This document shows positions 46,016-55,251 of a stretch of 64,000 nt of DNA, piece by piece (the stretch's first letter is position 1; each line of letters begins with the position of its first letter). Source of the stretch: Vibrio sinaloensis DSM 21326 (GTDB lineage: Bacteria; Pseudomonadota; Gammaproteobacteria; Enterobacterales; Vibrionaceae); assembly GCF_000189275.1 (NCBI RefSeq), contig NZ_AEVT01000018.1, forward strand, positions 1 through 64,000, read 5' to 3'. The translations under genes and the position numbers were made by a program. The notes under the pieces are model-generated. The model was not told the origin of the DNA. It did not search any database and saw only the letters and a program-made list of their open reading frames with translations.

Positions 46016-46897
46016 ATGAGCATCAAACTTCAACAATTAAAGCATTTTGTGATGGTGGTCGAAGAAGGTGGTTTTCGCGCAGCCTCTCACCGCGCAAATC
46101 GCTCTCAGGCGGCATTATCTACGTCAATAAAAGAGCTAGAAAAGATATTGGGACAGACATTATTTGAACCGGGAAACAAAGCCAAACTAACACCATTTGG
46201 CGAAATATGTTTGCCTAAGATCATTCAGTTTCTCAATATATATACTGCGCTCGACAATGACTTACGCGCAGCGGCGGCGGGTCAGCAAGGCCGCGTAAGG
46301 ATCGCCAGTGTCCCTTCTGTTGCAGCAAAACTGATTCCCAGTGTTCTAGGGGCATTTTGCGAGCAGTACCCGAATGTGGAAGTGAGCCTAATTGATGACA
46401 ACGCGGCTGGGGTAGAAGAACGGCTGTTATCTGGTGAAGTAGATCTGGCGCTGGGTAATCCTTCCCACCTTGATGAAGGTGGGATTCACTTTACCCCGCT
46501 ACTGTCTGACCCAATTGGCGTGGTCTGTTTGCAAGACAACCCTATCGCTCAACAGCCAGAAGGCATCGCATGGCAAACCTTGCTTGAGCAGCCGTTCATT
46601 CGTAATGGAACTTGTACTCTACTCGACCCAACCCCAGCGCGAGCTTTGAGCCAACAAGCACTCTATTCGGTAGAAAACATCACCTCACTGTTTTCTGTGT
46701 TGGAACTTGGGATAGGTGTCACGACTCTGCCTAAACTGGCTTTTCCAACCAACGAAACTCGCTTGGTGTGGATTCCGTTAATCGACCCACCACTTGAGAG
46801 ACAAATCGGTATCTTCACCCTCAGCGACCGAACCATTTCGCCGCAAGCCAAGGCCTTCCATGACTTGTGTATTGAGTACCTCAACTACGCTAACTGA
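46016..46897 (+). CDS. LysR-family regulator of the adjacent catabolic operon
   Basis: A 293-residue LysR protein. The winged helix has FVMVVEEGGFRAASHRANRS and the recognition region QAALSTSIKELEKILGQTLF (residues 10-56); the ligand-binding domain starts GRVRIASVPSVAAKLIPSVL. The ligand is unknown. GAGGA precedes the ATG. Its position, divergent from the RidA gene, makes it the likely regulator of the operon from 45860 to 38608. Confidence 0.88.
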   Translation: MSIKLQQLKHFVMVVEEGGFRAASHRANRSQAALSTSIKELEKILGQTLFEPGNKAKLTPFGEICLPKIIQFLNIYTALDNDLRAAAAGQQGRVRIASVPSVAAKLIPSVLGAFCEQYPNVEVSLIDDNAAGVEERLLSGEVDLALGNPSHLDEGGIHFTPLLSDPIGVVCLQDNPIAQQPEGIAWQTLLEQPFIRNGTCTLLDPTPARALSQQALYSVENITSLFSVLELGIGVTTLPKLAFPTNETRLVWIPLIDPPLERQIGIFTLSDRTISPQAKAFHDLCIEYLNYAN

Positions 46898-46912
46898 CTA
46901 AACACATCGCAA

Positions 46913-46944
46913 ACACAAAGCCCACCATTTGGCGGGCTTTGTGT
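46913..46944. terminator. Bidirectional terminator between LysR and LacI genes
   Basis: ACACAAAGCCC and GGGCTTTGTGT form an 11-bp perfect stem, extended inside by ACC/GGC. It lies between convergent genes and serves both. Confidence 0.85.
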
Positions 46945-46965
46945 CTCGTTTTGAATCTTGCGTAA

Positions 46966-47973
46966 TCAATCAACCAGTTGATCTGACTGGCGCGGTACGA
47001 TTTCCGCTTGATACCAGTTACAAGTGGGGAAGTTTTTGTTTTCCAGTTTATTGAGCATCAACTTCGCCATCTCTTCTCCCACTCCGTGGGTGTCGTAGCG
47101 CAGAGTGGTGATGGAGGGCTTGCTGTAACGACTGTGCTCATAATCACCGTAGCCGGCAATCGCGATGTCTTTACCTGGTAGATAACCGAGCTCTTCACAC
47201 CCTGCAATGGTGCCCAATGCCATCGTATCATCAGCACATAAAATTGCCGTTGGTCTATCCGCTAAAGAGAGCACCTCTTTCGCCATACGAATCGCCGCTT
47301 CTTCGTTTAGCTCACCGTTTAGCAATAAACGCGGGTCGACCTTTAATCCCGCCTCTTCTATCGCTTTTTGATAACCGCGCTTGCGAGATTTCGACAAGGT
47401 CAACTCAATTGGAGCGTCAAGGAAAGCGATACGTTGATGCCCTTGTTCAATCTGACGCTTGGTCATCTGATAGAAGGCTTGTTCGTTGTCAACGTCAACA
47501 AAACAGTTCGGCTCAAACCCATCATCAAAACCGTGACAGATGTACGGAAATCCACGCTCCTTGAGCATAGCAATACGCGCATCATCACTGCGAGTCCGGA
47601 CAATAAACAGACCATCAATCAAACCACTCTCTATAAAATCTGCATAGACTTTCGCTTCGTCTTGCCACTCAGAGATGGTAGTTACAATCAGTTGATAGTC
47701 ATGTTTGGCTAGCAGTGCCGATGCCCCTGCCAACACTTTTGAGAACGCCGGAGAAACAAACATTCTGGAATTAGAAGGAAGAATAATACCAACGTTACGT
47801 GATTTACCTGAAGCTAAACGCTTGGCAGTAGGATTGGGGCGATAGCCTATTTCTTGTGCCGCGGCCAACACCTTCTGTCGCGTTTCTGGATTGACATCAG
47901 TGTAGCCATTCAGCGCGCGTGAAACCGTCGATTTGGATAGCCCTAAGTGCTCTGCTAATTTTTTTATCGACAT
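46966..47973 (-). CDS. LacI-family repressor of the sugar phosphorylase operon
   Basis: A 335-residue LacI/GalR protein. The DNA-binding part is IKKLAEHLGLSKSTVSRALN (residues 3-22), followed by the hinge helix region PNPTAKRLASGKS and the periplasmic-binding-protein-like effector domain (residues 60-330). The name YcjW would fit by synteny with E. coli. Two perfect CAAAACCGGTTTTG sites upstream of the phosphorylase gene are its likely operators. It lies 200 bases after the end of the transporter operon and has its own transcript or reads through a hairpin at 48139. Confidence 0.88.
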   Translation of the reverse strand: MSIKKLAEHLGLSKSTVSRALNGYTDVNPETRQKVLAAAQEIGYRPNPTAKRLASGKSRNVGIILPSNSRMFVSPAFSKVLAGASALLAKHDYQLIVTTISEWQDEAKVYADFIESGLIDGLFIVRTRSDDARIAMLKERGFPYICHGFDDGFEPNCFVDVDNEQAFYQMTKRQIEQGHQRIAFLDAPIELTLSKSRKRGYQKAIEEAGLKVDPRLLLNGELNEEAAIRMAKEVLSLADRPTAILCADDTMALGTIAGCEELGYLPGKDIAIAGYGDYEHSRYSKPSITTLRYDTHGVGEEMAKLMLNKLENKNFPTCNWYQAEIVPRQSDQLVD

Positions 47974-48138
47974 AATCGCTTAAACTCTTGGTTGTTTGAC
48001 TCTCTCAGTCACTTTCAAGGCAACTGCCTGATTTTGCTGCTGAGGAAGCCATTATTTTAATCGCAAAGATCGGATATAACGATTGAAAGTGCAAATGATT
48101 GAGGCAATTTCGAGATAACCGTAGCAATAAGGCAAAGC

Positions 48139-48167
48139 AAAAAGTCCCCCAGACTGGCTGGAGGACT
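48139..48167 (-). terminator. Terminator after the sugar ABC operon
   Basis: AGTCCCCCAG and CTGGAGGACT form a 10-bp stem with one mismatch; on the minus strand it is followed by TTTTTG. It lies just after the ATPase gene. Confidence 0.75.
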
Positions 48168-48174
48168 GCACCGC

Positions 48175-49272
48175 TTAGAGACGCTCTTGCGTTTGCGCAT
48201 CAAAGAGCAACACTCTGGAGAGATCAACCAGCAAGTCCATCTTCTCACCTCGCTCAACTTCAGAACGTAAATCGAGCCGCGCTTTTACATCTTCATCGCC
48301 AAACTTAAACAGTACTTCTTTATCAAAACCCATCGGCTCAACGAGCTCGATACCAATTTGAGCAAAGTTGAAGGTGGTATCACTCTCGGCAAAGAAGTCT
48401 TTATCGTTAAAGAAATCTGGGCGAATGCCGACTTTCACTTCTAACCCCTCTTCCGGTAAAGGATTAGAGTAATGCACACTAGAAAGCAGCGCTCTCGGCA
48501 ATTTGAATTCACCCAGCTCAAGATAGTCAGCAAACAACCTGCCTCTCAGGATGTTCATTGATGGAGAACCAATAAAGGTCGCCACAAAAACATTTACCGG
48601 ATTAAGGAAGATTTCCATCGGCGAACCCACTTGCTCGATAATACCATCACGCAGCACCACGACTTTATCGGCTAAGGTCATTGCTTCAACTTGGTCGTGG
48701 GTTACATAGACACTGGTGCGGCCAAACTGGTTGTGGATCTGAGCGATCTCCGTACGCATGTGGTTACGCAGCTTAGCATCGAGGTTTGATAACGGTTCAT
48801 CAAACAAGAAGCAATCCGCATCGCGCACAATAGCGCGCCCCATTGCCACACGTTGACGCTGACCACCAGAAAGGTCAGCCGGCTTGCGCTTGAGGTACTC
48901 TTCCAACTTAAGCATCTTCGCCACTTCAGCGAGGCGACGCTGGATTTCCGCTTCGTCCATTTTCAACCGGCGCAAGGCAAACACAATGTTTTCCTCGACT
49001 GTTTTATGCGGGTAAAGCGCGTAGTTCTGGAATACCATGGCAATGTTTCGGTGTTGAGGTTCTACATCGTTCACTACGCGATCACCGATGGTGATCTCAC
49101 CCGATGTGGCTTGCTCGAGACCAGCAATCATACGCAAAGTGGTCGATTTACCACAGCCAGATGGACCGACTAGAACAACAAACTCACCATCTTCGATATC
49201 TAGGCTGATGTTCTTAACAACCTTAGTATCACCATAATTCTTAACGATATTTTTTAAAGAAATAGCAGCCAT
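48175..49272 (-). CDS. Sugar ABC transporter ATPase, MalK/UgpC/MsmK type
   Basis: A 365-residue ATPase with an N-terminal ABC domain and a C-terminal OB-fold (TOBE) domain from about residue 240. Walker [14 protein letters not shown]-loop [14 protein letters not shown], signature [15 protein letters not shown], Walker [11 protein letters not shown] and H-loop [16 protein letters not shown] are intact. It energises the two permeases upstream. In the E. coli ycj locus the equivalent gene is ycjV. It is the last gene of the operon. Confidence 0.92.
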   Translation of the reverse strand: MAAISLKNIVKNYGDTKVVKNISLDIEDGEFVVLVGPSGCGKSTTLRMIAGLEQATSGEITIGDRVVNDVEPQHRNIAMVFQNYALYPHKTVEENIVFALRRLKMDEAEIQRRLAEVAKMLKLEEYLKRKPADLSGGQRQRVAMGRAIVRDADCFLFDEPLSNLDAKLRNHMRTEIAQIHNQFGRTSVYVTHDQVEAMTLADKVVVLRDGIIEQVGSPMEIFLNPVNVFVATFIGSPSMNILRGRLFADYLELGEFKLPRALLSSVHYSNPLPEEGLEVKVGIRPDFFNDKDFFAESDTTFNFAQIGIELVEPMGFDKEVLFKFGDEDVKARLDLRSEVERGEKMDLLVDLSRVLLFDAQTQERL

Positions 49273-49277
49273 AATAA

Positions 49278-50240
49278 TTAACCTTTCACACCACCATCAG
49301 TTTTACCACCGTCCATATGACGCATAGCAAACAAGAAACACACAACAACCGGAGCCAGAGTCAGCATGGACGCTGCCATAATGCGATCCCAAATCGCGTT
49401 TTTAGAGACGAACAGCTCTTGAAGTGCCAATGGCAATGTATAGAACTCTTTGAATTGTTTTAGGAATACCGAAGCAAATAGGTACTCGTTCCAGCCGATA
49501 ATAAAGCAGTACATAAATACTGTAGCTAGCATTGGCAGTGACAGCGGCAACACCACCTTCCAAATCGCTTCTTTGCGCGAGTAACCATCCATCATCGCCG
49601 CTTCTTCTAATGCAAACGGAATGGTGCGGAAGTAGTTACCTAGCATATACAACGCCACTGGCAGGGTTTGCACTATATAAATCGCAAACAAGCTGAACAA
49701 GCTGCCCCACATATTGGTTGCCAACCCTAGGTTTACTGCCATTTGGTATAACGGCACCATAAGCAGTACGCCGCCAACCATGTAGACAAACAGTACCGAG
49801 CGTTGCACTACCACTTGCCCACTGAAGCGCAGTCTAGAGATGGAATAAGCCCCCATCACGGCAAAGACCAGAGAGACGATGGCAGCGCCAGCAGAGATAG
49901 CAAAGCTATTAAGCATAAAGCGGCCAAACGGGAACACATCATTATTGCTGGTGTACTTCGCCATGATGGCGTCTTTTTTGTCCTGAGGCAGCGCTGGATT
50001 TGCCAACACTTTTTGAATCGCCGCAGGGATCTCAACCGCTTTTTCCTCACTTAGCCCCAGCAGCTCTTTGTAAGCCTCTAAGTTAATCACTTGAGGGATC
50101 AGAGACGGGTTACCCCAGTCAAATTGATGTTTCAGTGACGTCGATAAGATTTGCGCGAACGGCAGCAAACAAAAGCTGACTAGCAAGAAGATCGCCAGTG
50201 CAAATCCAATACGTCCTTTAATAGTTGGTTTACCTAACAT
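49278..50240 (-). CDS. Sugar ABC transporter permease, MalG type
   Basis: A 320-residue inner-membrane permease with about six helices. The EAA loop reads [20 protein letters not shown] (about residue 205), the standard contact with the ATPase. A long extracytoplasmic loop of about 75 residues (35-110) follows the first helix, with Lys/Ala-rich segments; it is longer than in typical MalG proteins. It is co-transcribed with the ATPase (5-base gap) and the other permease (6-base gap). Confidence 0.9.
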   Translation of the reverse strand: MLGKPTIKGRIGFALAIFLLVSFCLLPFAQILSTSLKHQFDWGNPSLIPQVINLEAYKELLGLSEEKAVEIPAAIQKVLANPALPQDKKDAIMAKYTSNNDVFPFGRFMLNSFAISAGAAIVSLVFAVMGAYSISRLRFSGQVVVQRSVLFVYMVGGVLLMVPLYQMAVNLGLATNMWGSLFSLFAIYIVQTLPVALYMLGNYFRTIPFALEEAAMMDGYSRKEAIWKVVLPLSLPMLATVFMYCFIIGWNEYLFASVFLKQFKEFYTLPLALQELFVSKNAIWDRIMAASMLTLAPVVVCFLFAMRHMDGGKTDGGVKG

Positions 50241-50246
50241 AACCTA

Positions 50247-51110
50247 TTACCACTTCAGAATTTTCTTCACGTAGAACCAAATCAGCACACACAACACGCT
50301 GAACTGAATGACCGATGTTGCCGCCGCCAGGCCTTGGTCAATGACCCCAGTAAAGGCTTGGTAGTAGGTAAACACAGGCAGTGTTTCTACATTGGGTGCC
50401 AATAGGAATACATCTTCAAAGCGGTTAAGGTTCCAGATCAGGCGTAAAATAACCACCGTCGCCAGCACAAAGTAGATCTCAGGGAGCGTGACGTGGAAAA
50501 AGCGTCCCACAGGGCCGTAGCCGTCAATCGCCGCTGCTTCATATTGATCCTTAGGAATCGAAGTCAGCTTAGATAGAATCAATAGATAAGCGATCGGAAA
50601 GTGCTTCCACACATCAAAAATGATCACCACCCACACTGCGGTATCAGGCTCACCAATCAAGTTGCTACGCGCATCCCATAGGTGAAGCACGTCGACCATC
50701 AACCAGTTGAACACACCGTTCACAGGATCGAACAGGAACTGCCAACCAAAGACCACAGAAATAACTGGGGCGAAGTAAGGCATCAAAATCGCCGCGCTAA
50801 CCAAGCCGCGACCTTTGAATGGATTTTTCATCAACAGCGCAACAGCCAGACCGAGGACTGTGGTACCAACGACAGTACCAAAAAGGTATACGCCTGTGGT
50901 TGCGATGGATGAATAGTAATCAGGGTTGGCAAGCAACTTAATGTAGTTCGCCATACCGACAAATGTCTTATCGCCATTTAGCTTGACATCAAAGAAGCTT
51001 AAGTAGACGTTAAACACAATTGGGTAGAGTATCAGAAGTCCGATAATACCTATGGTTGGAGCAACAAGTTTCCAACCGAACCGAGCTTCCGCTCTCTCTA
51101 ATGGAGTCAT
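50247..51110 (-). CDS. Sugar ABC transporter permease, MalF type
   Basis: A 287-residue inner-membrane permease with six helices. The EAA loop is QYEAAAIDGYGPVGRFFHVT (about residue 190). Its first helix (VAPTIGIIGLLILYPIVFNV) and the helix-1/2 loop NVYLSFFDVKLNGDKTFVGM are typical of the sugar permease family. It pairs with the MalG-type permease. Substrate specificity comes mostly from the binding protein upstream. Confidence 0.9.
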   Translation of the reverse strand: MTPLERAEARFGWKLVAPTIGIIGLLILYPIVFNVYLSFFDVKLNGDKTFVGMANYIKLLANPDYYSSIATTGVYLFGTVVGTTVLGLAVALLMKNPFKGRGLVSAAILMPYFAPVISVVFGWQFLFDPVNGVFNWLMVDVLHLWDARSNLIGEPDTAVWVVIIFDVWKHFPIAYLLILSKLTSIPKDQYEAAAIDGYGPVGRFFHVTLPEIYFVLATVVILRLIWNLNRFEDVFLLAPNVETLPVFTYYQAFTGVIDQGLAAATSVIQFSVLCVLIWFYVKKILKW

Positions 51111-51200
51111 GGGAAAATCCTTCTAATATCAATTTGAACAACGACTTATCAAATCGATATAAATGAGGAGCGAGCGATCGTCGCTCCCGTCTTACAACTA

Positions 51201-52550
51201 TTACTTAGTGATGATCTGCTGCATCTCTTTCTCTGCCCAATCCAACGACTTTTGCGTGTCTTGGTCTTCGATAACAGCACTGTAAATCATGCGAGGAATG
51301 ATCTGTTTGGAGAAGATTTCGCCTGATTTAGGGAAGGCTTTTCCGTCAACAATCGAGAAGTCTTTGATGTTGTCGAAACCCGCAATGATCTCTTTGATTG
51401 ACTCTTTGCCATAGCGGTTGAAGATGCCTTTAGGATCATTTAAGAACTCATCGGTTTCTGCGATATCACGCAGCATAGGCAAGTGACCACCCGGCGCCAT
51501 ATGTGAGTAGGCCACTACTTGGTCTTTCTCGTTCATGTATTCAACGAAGGCCTTGGTAGCTTCCAAGTCTTCCTTGTTGTCATTCTTCATGATTGAGAAC
51601 CCAGTCAAGGTACCAAAAGTTGAAGGAGAAGAATGGGTTACCGTGGTTGCTAAGCGAGTGTTCTTCGCTAACTCGGGATCAAACGTTGCCCCTTTCAAGT
51701 CAGCAAAGTTGCTGGTGCCTAGCGAGCTTGCTGCTGCCTCAGCCAACGCTAGATCATCCATGATGTAAGTTGAGTAGAAGAACATCGCCAACTTACCCTG
51801 TAAGTAGTAATCGCGAGCACGCCAAGTTTGAGGGCCTGGTGGCGTGTATTCAGATAGCTGCTTATAGAAATCAAGCGCCTCTTTTTGCTTAGCAGAATTG
51901 AAGACAAGGTTGCCCTCTTTATCAAACTGACCCGCATCGTTAGACAAAGCAAACTGAGTGTAAACCTGTTCTGCGTAACTGTCGGCTTTAGTACCAATCA
52001 AAATGCCATATTGGTTTTGCTCTGGTTTGTTGAAGTACTTAGCCGCTTTTTCGATACTTTCCCACGTAGTCGGTGGCTCAAGCCCGGCTTCTTTAAACCA
52101 ATCCGCTCGGTACCATATTCCTTGTACCCAACCACTGTAAGGAACGGCAACAAACTTATTCTGCTCTGGGTCTTCGACCATTTTTAGCGCACCTTTGTAG
52201 ATGCGGTCTTTACCAAGGTTGTTGACTACAGCGGTCGCTGCATCTGCATCGGTGATGCCTTGCTCAGCAAACGCCAGAGACAAGTTAGATCCAACCTCAA
52301 TCAAGTCAGGGAGCGTGTTCGATGCGGCTGCGGCTGCGATCTGCTTAGGCATATCGTTTTCATCCACAGCAACCACTTTTACTTCAATGCCTGGGTTAAG
52401 GGCTTCGAACACATCCGCCATCACTTCAATCGTCTGAAGACGATCGGATTGCGTTTGCATGGTCCAGTATTCAACCGTTGCAGCCTGCGCTACCGAAGAT
52501 AGCGTTAGTCCGGCGGCAGCAAGGCCAAGAGTCAGAGTTTTAAGTTTCAT
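51201..52550 (-). CDS. Sugar-binding protein of the ABC transporter
   Basis: A 449-residue periplasmic extracellular-solute-binding protein (family 1). A Sec signal peptide is clear (MKLKTLTLGLAAAGLTLSSV, cut after VAQA at residue 23). The mature domain starts VEYWTMQTQSDRLQTIEVMA, as in many sugar-binding proteins, with aromatic residues in PYSGWVQGIWYRADWF that probably stack on the sugar. In E. coli YcjN is the counterpart. It is the second gene after the phosphorylase. Confidence 0.9.
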   Translation of the reverse strand: MKLKTLTLGLAAAGLTLSSVAQAATVEYWTMQTQSDRLQTIEVMADVFEALNPGIEVKVVAVDENDMPKQIAAAAASNTLPDLIEVGSNLSLAFAEQGITDADAATAVVNNLGKDRIYKGALKMVEDPEQNKFVAVPYSGWVQGIWYRADWFKEAGLEPPTTWESIEKAAKYFNKPEQNQYGILIGTKADSYAEQVYTQFALSNDAGQFDKEGNLVFNSAKQKEALDFYKQLSEYTPPGPQTWRARDYYLQGKLAMFFYSTYIMDDLALAEAAASSLGTSNFADLKGATFDPELAKNTRLATTVTHSSPSTFGTLTGFSIMKNDNKEDLEATKAFVEYMNEKDQVVAYSHMAPGGHLPMLRDIAETDEFLNDPKGIFNRYGKESIKEIIAGFDNIKDFSIVDGKAFPKSGEIFSKQIIPRMIYSAVIEDQDTQKSLDWAEKEMQQIITK

Positions 52551-52660
52551 CGTTATATCCTTTCAATGTTAGGACTCATATAGTTATTTACCCACTATAG
52601 CCACTCAATAAGCGAAATGGGCGCGAGGGCTAATCCACTAGCCCTCAGCTTTAATGGCAA

Positions 52661-54358
52661 TTACTTGCTCAACCACATCACTTGATATGGTTTTAGTTCG
52701 GTAACGCCTGCTACAGCACTACCAGAAATCAAGTCACAGCGAATACCTGGCAGCAAAGCATTGGTATCGAGTTCAACTGCCTGACTTGAAATATTTATCG
52801 CTACCGCGACTTCTTCTCCACGCACTAACGTAATAAGTTGGTCATCGATTTTCACTATTCGTTGGGATGCATTGGGCGCAAAGGCACGATGCTGTTTTCG
52901 TACATTCAACAGCTGTTTGAATCTGGCAAGAACCTGAGCACGACGAGACGCTGGCTGAGCCAACTCTGCCTCCACGGTTTCACGATCTAACTTCTCTCGG
53001 TTGATGGCACGGTTATAACCAAGCTTTTCGAGGCCGGCCAAATCGTTACCCGAGCCAAGCAAGCTGTGAACGTATATGCCTGGAACACCCGCCAACGACA
53101 GTAAAATCGACTGCGCGGCCATAAAGCGATCTAAGTTGGTCGCATCGCTCGCCTTCAGGTCACTGATTGCATCGAAATAATTGATGTTGAGTTCATAAGG
53201 GCTTTGGGTGCCATCGCCATTATCTTTATAAGAGACACGACCGCCGTTACTCGTCACAACGTTCAGCAGGTGATCAAGCTGTTGCTTGGTCAAAATGCCT
53301 TCGACCGGGCGCACGCCAATACCATCATGAGACGCAAGGAAATTGAAGAAGGTGGTCGTTTCAGTGCGAGGCTCTAAGCTGTCCATCCATTCGACGATTT
53401 TTTCACTGCTACCAGTTTGTAAGGTATGCAAAGTTAGTGGCGGCAGTGGGAACTGATACACCAAATGCGCTTCATTGGTGCCATTGCCAAAGTAACTGAT
53501 ATTGTCTTTATGTGGCACGTTGGTTTCGGTAATAAGCTTAACGTGTGGCGCAGCGGCATCCATAACAGCACGCATGGCTTGGACCAATGCGTGAGTTTGC
53601 GGCTGGTGAATACATGGTGTATCGAGCTCTTTCCACATAAAACCGATCGCATCTAAACGAATATAGGTCGCCCCTTGTTCAGCATAAAACAGCAGCAGTT
53701 CAACGATTTTTAGGAACACATCTGGTGTACGAAAGTTCAGGTCAATTTGGTCAGCGCTAAAGGTTGTCCAAACATGTTTAGTGCCATGTGCCGTTTCAAA
53801 CTCGGTCAACAAAGGTAATGCACGTGGCCGAGTGACCGAGCTGTAATCGCGCTCTGGATTGGCTTCGGTAAAGAAGTGGCGATATTTATCGTCACCTTTT
53901 AGGTACCCTTGGAACCAGTCACTGGATTGCGAAATGTGATTGATCACACCATCAAACATCAAGTCATAGTTTTTCGCTAACGCTTGGACGTTGCTCCAAT
54001 CACCAAGTTCTGGGTTGATTTTCCAGTAATCGACTACAGAGAAACCGTCGTCTGATGTGTATGGATAACAAGGCAGTATGTGCACAGCAGAAAGAACCTC
54101 CTGTGCGTGTTGATTCAAAAATTCATTCAATGTTTGAAGAGGAAACTGACCAGGCTGCTTTATAGAGTCACCATAGGTAATTAACATGATGTCATTCTGA
54201 TCAACCCACTGCTTTTTGTCTTCGATAGGTGCATGAGTACCGACTGCTTTAACTAGCTTTGGGATAAGCGCACTGAGTTGAGCTGGTGAATATACGCCAG
54301 CAAGAATCTGTTGCAGATCTTTAGCTACGCTATCCAATTTAACTTGCTTCTGGTCCAT
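52661..54358 (-). CDS. GH13 sugar phosphorylase, glucosylglycerate/sucrose phosphorylase type
   Basis: A 565-residue alpha-glucoside phosphorylase of glycoside hydrolase family 13 (subfamily 18). It splits an alpha-glucoside with phosphate to give glucose-1-phosphate. Catalytic residues are visible: nucleophile Asp in YIRLDAIGFMW, acid/base Glu in LITETNVPH and the third Asp in FLASHDGIGVRP. The length fits the YcjM-type glucosylglycerate phosphorylases (about 560) better than classical sucrose phosphorylases (about 490). Substrate choice among glucosylglycerate, glucosylglycerol and sucrose is inference. It is the first gene of the operon, with two LacI-type operators upstream. Confidence 0.88.
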   Translation of the reverse strand: MDQKQVKLDSVAKDLQQILAGVYSPAQLSALIPKLVKAVGTHAPIEDKKQWVDQNDIMLITYGDSIKQPGQFPLQTLNEFLNQHAQEVLSAVHILPCYPYTSDDGFSVVDYWKINPELGDWSNVQALAKNYDLMFDGVINHISQSSDWFQGYLKGDDKYRHFFTEANPERDYSSVTRPRALPLLTEFETAHGTKHVWTTFSADQIDLNFRTPDVFLKIVELLLFYAEQGATYIRLDAIGFMWKELDTPCIHQPQTHALVQAMRAVMDAAAPHVKLITETNVPHKDNISYFGNGTNEAHLVYQFPLPPLTLHTLQTGSSEKIVEWMDSLEPRTETTTFFNFLASHDGIGVRPVEGILTKQQLDHLLNVVTSNGGRVSYKDNGDGTQSPYELNINYFDAISDLKASDATNLDRFMAAQSILLSLAGVPGIYVHSLLGSGNDLAGLEKLGYNRAINREKLDRETVEAELAQPASRRAQVLARFKQLLNVRKQHRAFAPNASQRIVKIDDQLITLVRGEEVAVAINISSQAVELDTNALLPGIRCDLISGSAVAGVTELKPYQVMWLSK

Positions 54359-54388
54359 TTCGTTTCCGTTTTTGTCTTACAACAACAC

Positions 54389-54402
54389 CAAAACCGGTTT
54401 TG
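54389..54402. promoter_or_regulatory. LacI-family operator, proximal
   Basis: CAAAACCGGTTTTG is a perfect 14-base palindrome with the CCGG centre typical of LacI-family sites, 31-44 bases before the phosphorylase start. Confidence 0.8.
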
Positions 54403-54520
54403 TTATGATTCATAAAATTGGCGACCTATATCGTTGTCGCCACTCTCATTTAATTTACTTATCAGTCTAATGGGGTTTTAATGCTGATTATTTGAGCTAA
54501 ATCTCATTTATAAAATCAAC

Positions 54521-54534
54521 CAAAACCGGTTTTG
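54521..54534. promoter_or_regulatory. LacI-family operator, distal
   Basis: This is an exact second copy of CAAAACCGGTTTTG, 132 bases from the first (start to start). The pair suggests repression through a DNA loop. It lies about 130 bases before the divergent ppiB start. Confidence 0.8.
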
Positions 54535-54661
54535 ATTGTTCGTGAACAAGATCACCAATTAACATAAACATCATTAATACAAGTTGTATCGGTGTACGAT
54601 GCGCAGTGAAACAGAATCCTTGCTATACTATCGGCGTTTTCAATCTCAACGAGTAATAACA

Positions 54662-55159
54662 ATGATCATCTTATCAACCACTTATGGCGATATCGAAATT
54701 GAGTTGAACATGGAGAAAGCGCCTGTCAGTTCGAAAAACTTCTTACGCTACTGCCAGGAGGGGTTCTATGAAGGGACAATTTTCCACCGTGTGATTGACG
54801 GATTTATGATCCAAGCGGGTGGCCATACCGAAGACATGACTGAGAAAGAAACACACGGGCCTATTGCTAATGAGGCTAACCGTGGCTTGAAGAACAAAAC
54901 CGGTACCATTGCTTTTGCCCGTACTGACGCTCCTCACTCTGCCACCGCGCAGTTTTTTATCAATCTAGACGACAACGATTTTCTTGATCACACCGCCAAA
55001 ACTAACCAAGGCTGGGGCTATGCAGTATTTGGCAAAGTGACCGCTGGGATGGACGTGGTAAACAATATTGGCAAAGCCATGACTGGAAGCCGAAAAGGCC
55101 ACGACGACGTGCCGCTCGATACCATCAAGATAGAAAAAGTGACCGTTAAGAGCGAATAA
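54662..55159 (+). CDS. ppiB: Peptidyl-prolyl cis-trans isomerase B (cyclophilin)
   Basis: A 165-residue cytoplasmic cyclophilin that speeds proline isomerisation in folding proteins. The catalytic FHRVIDGFMIQAGG block (Arg, Phe and Gln) is at about residues 39-52, and ATAQFFINL and GWGYAVFGKV follow, all as in E. coli PpiB (164 residues). I chose the ATG at 54662, which gives the family length; the open frame extends 26 residues further. It is divergent from the sugar phosphorylase operon. Confidence 0.93.
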   Translation: MIILSTTYGDIEIELNMEKAPVSSKNFLRYCQEGFYEGTIFHRVIDGFMIQAGGHTEDMTEKETHGPIANEANRGLKNKTGTIAFARTDAPHSATAQFFINLDDNDFLDHTAKTNQGWGYAVFGKVTAGMDVVNNIGKAMTGSRKGHDDVPLDTIKIEKVTVKSE

Positions 55160-55190
55160 AGCCGCGCAACCAGAGCACTCAGCGCAATAA

Positions 55191-55223
55191 AAAACGCCCC
55201 AGTACCGAGTACTGGGGCGTTTT
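55191..55223. terminator. Bidirectional terminator
   Basis: AAAACGCCCCAGTAC and GTACTGGGGCGTTTT form a 15-bp perfect stem with a 3-base loop, between the convergent ppiB and BCCT genes. Confidence 0.95.
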
Positions 55224-55251
55224 GCTATCCGACTTTCTGAATTACATCAAA

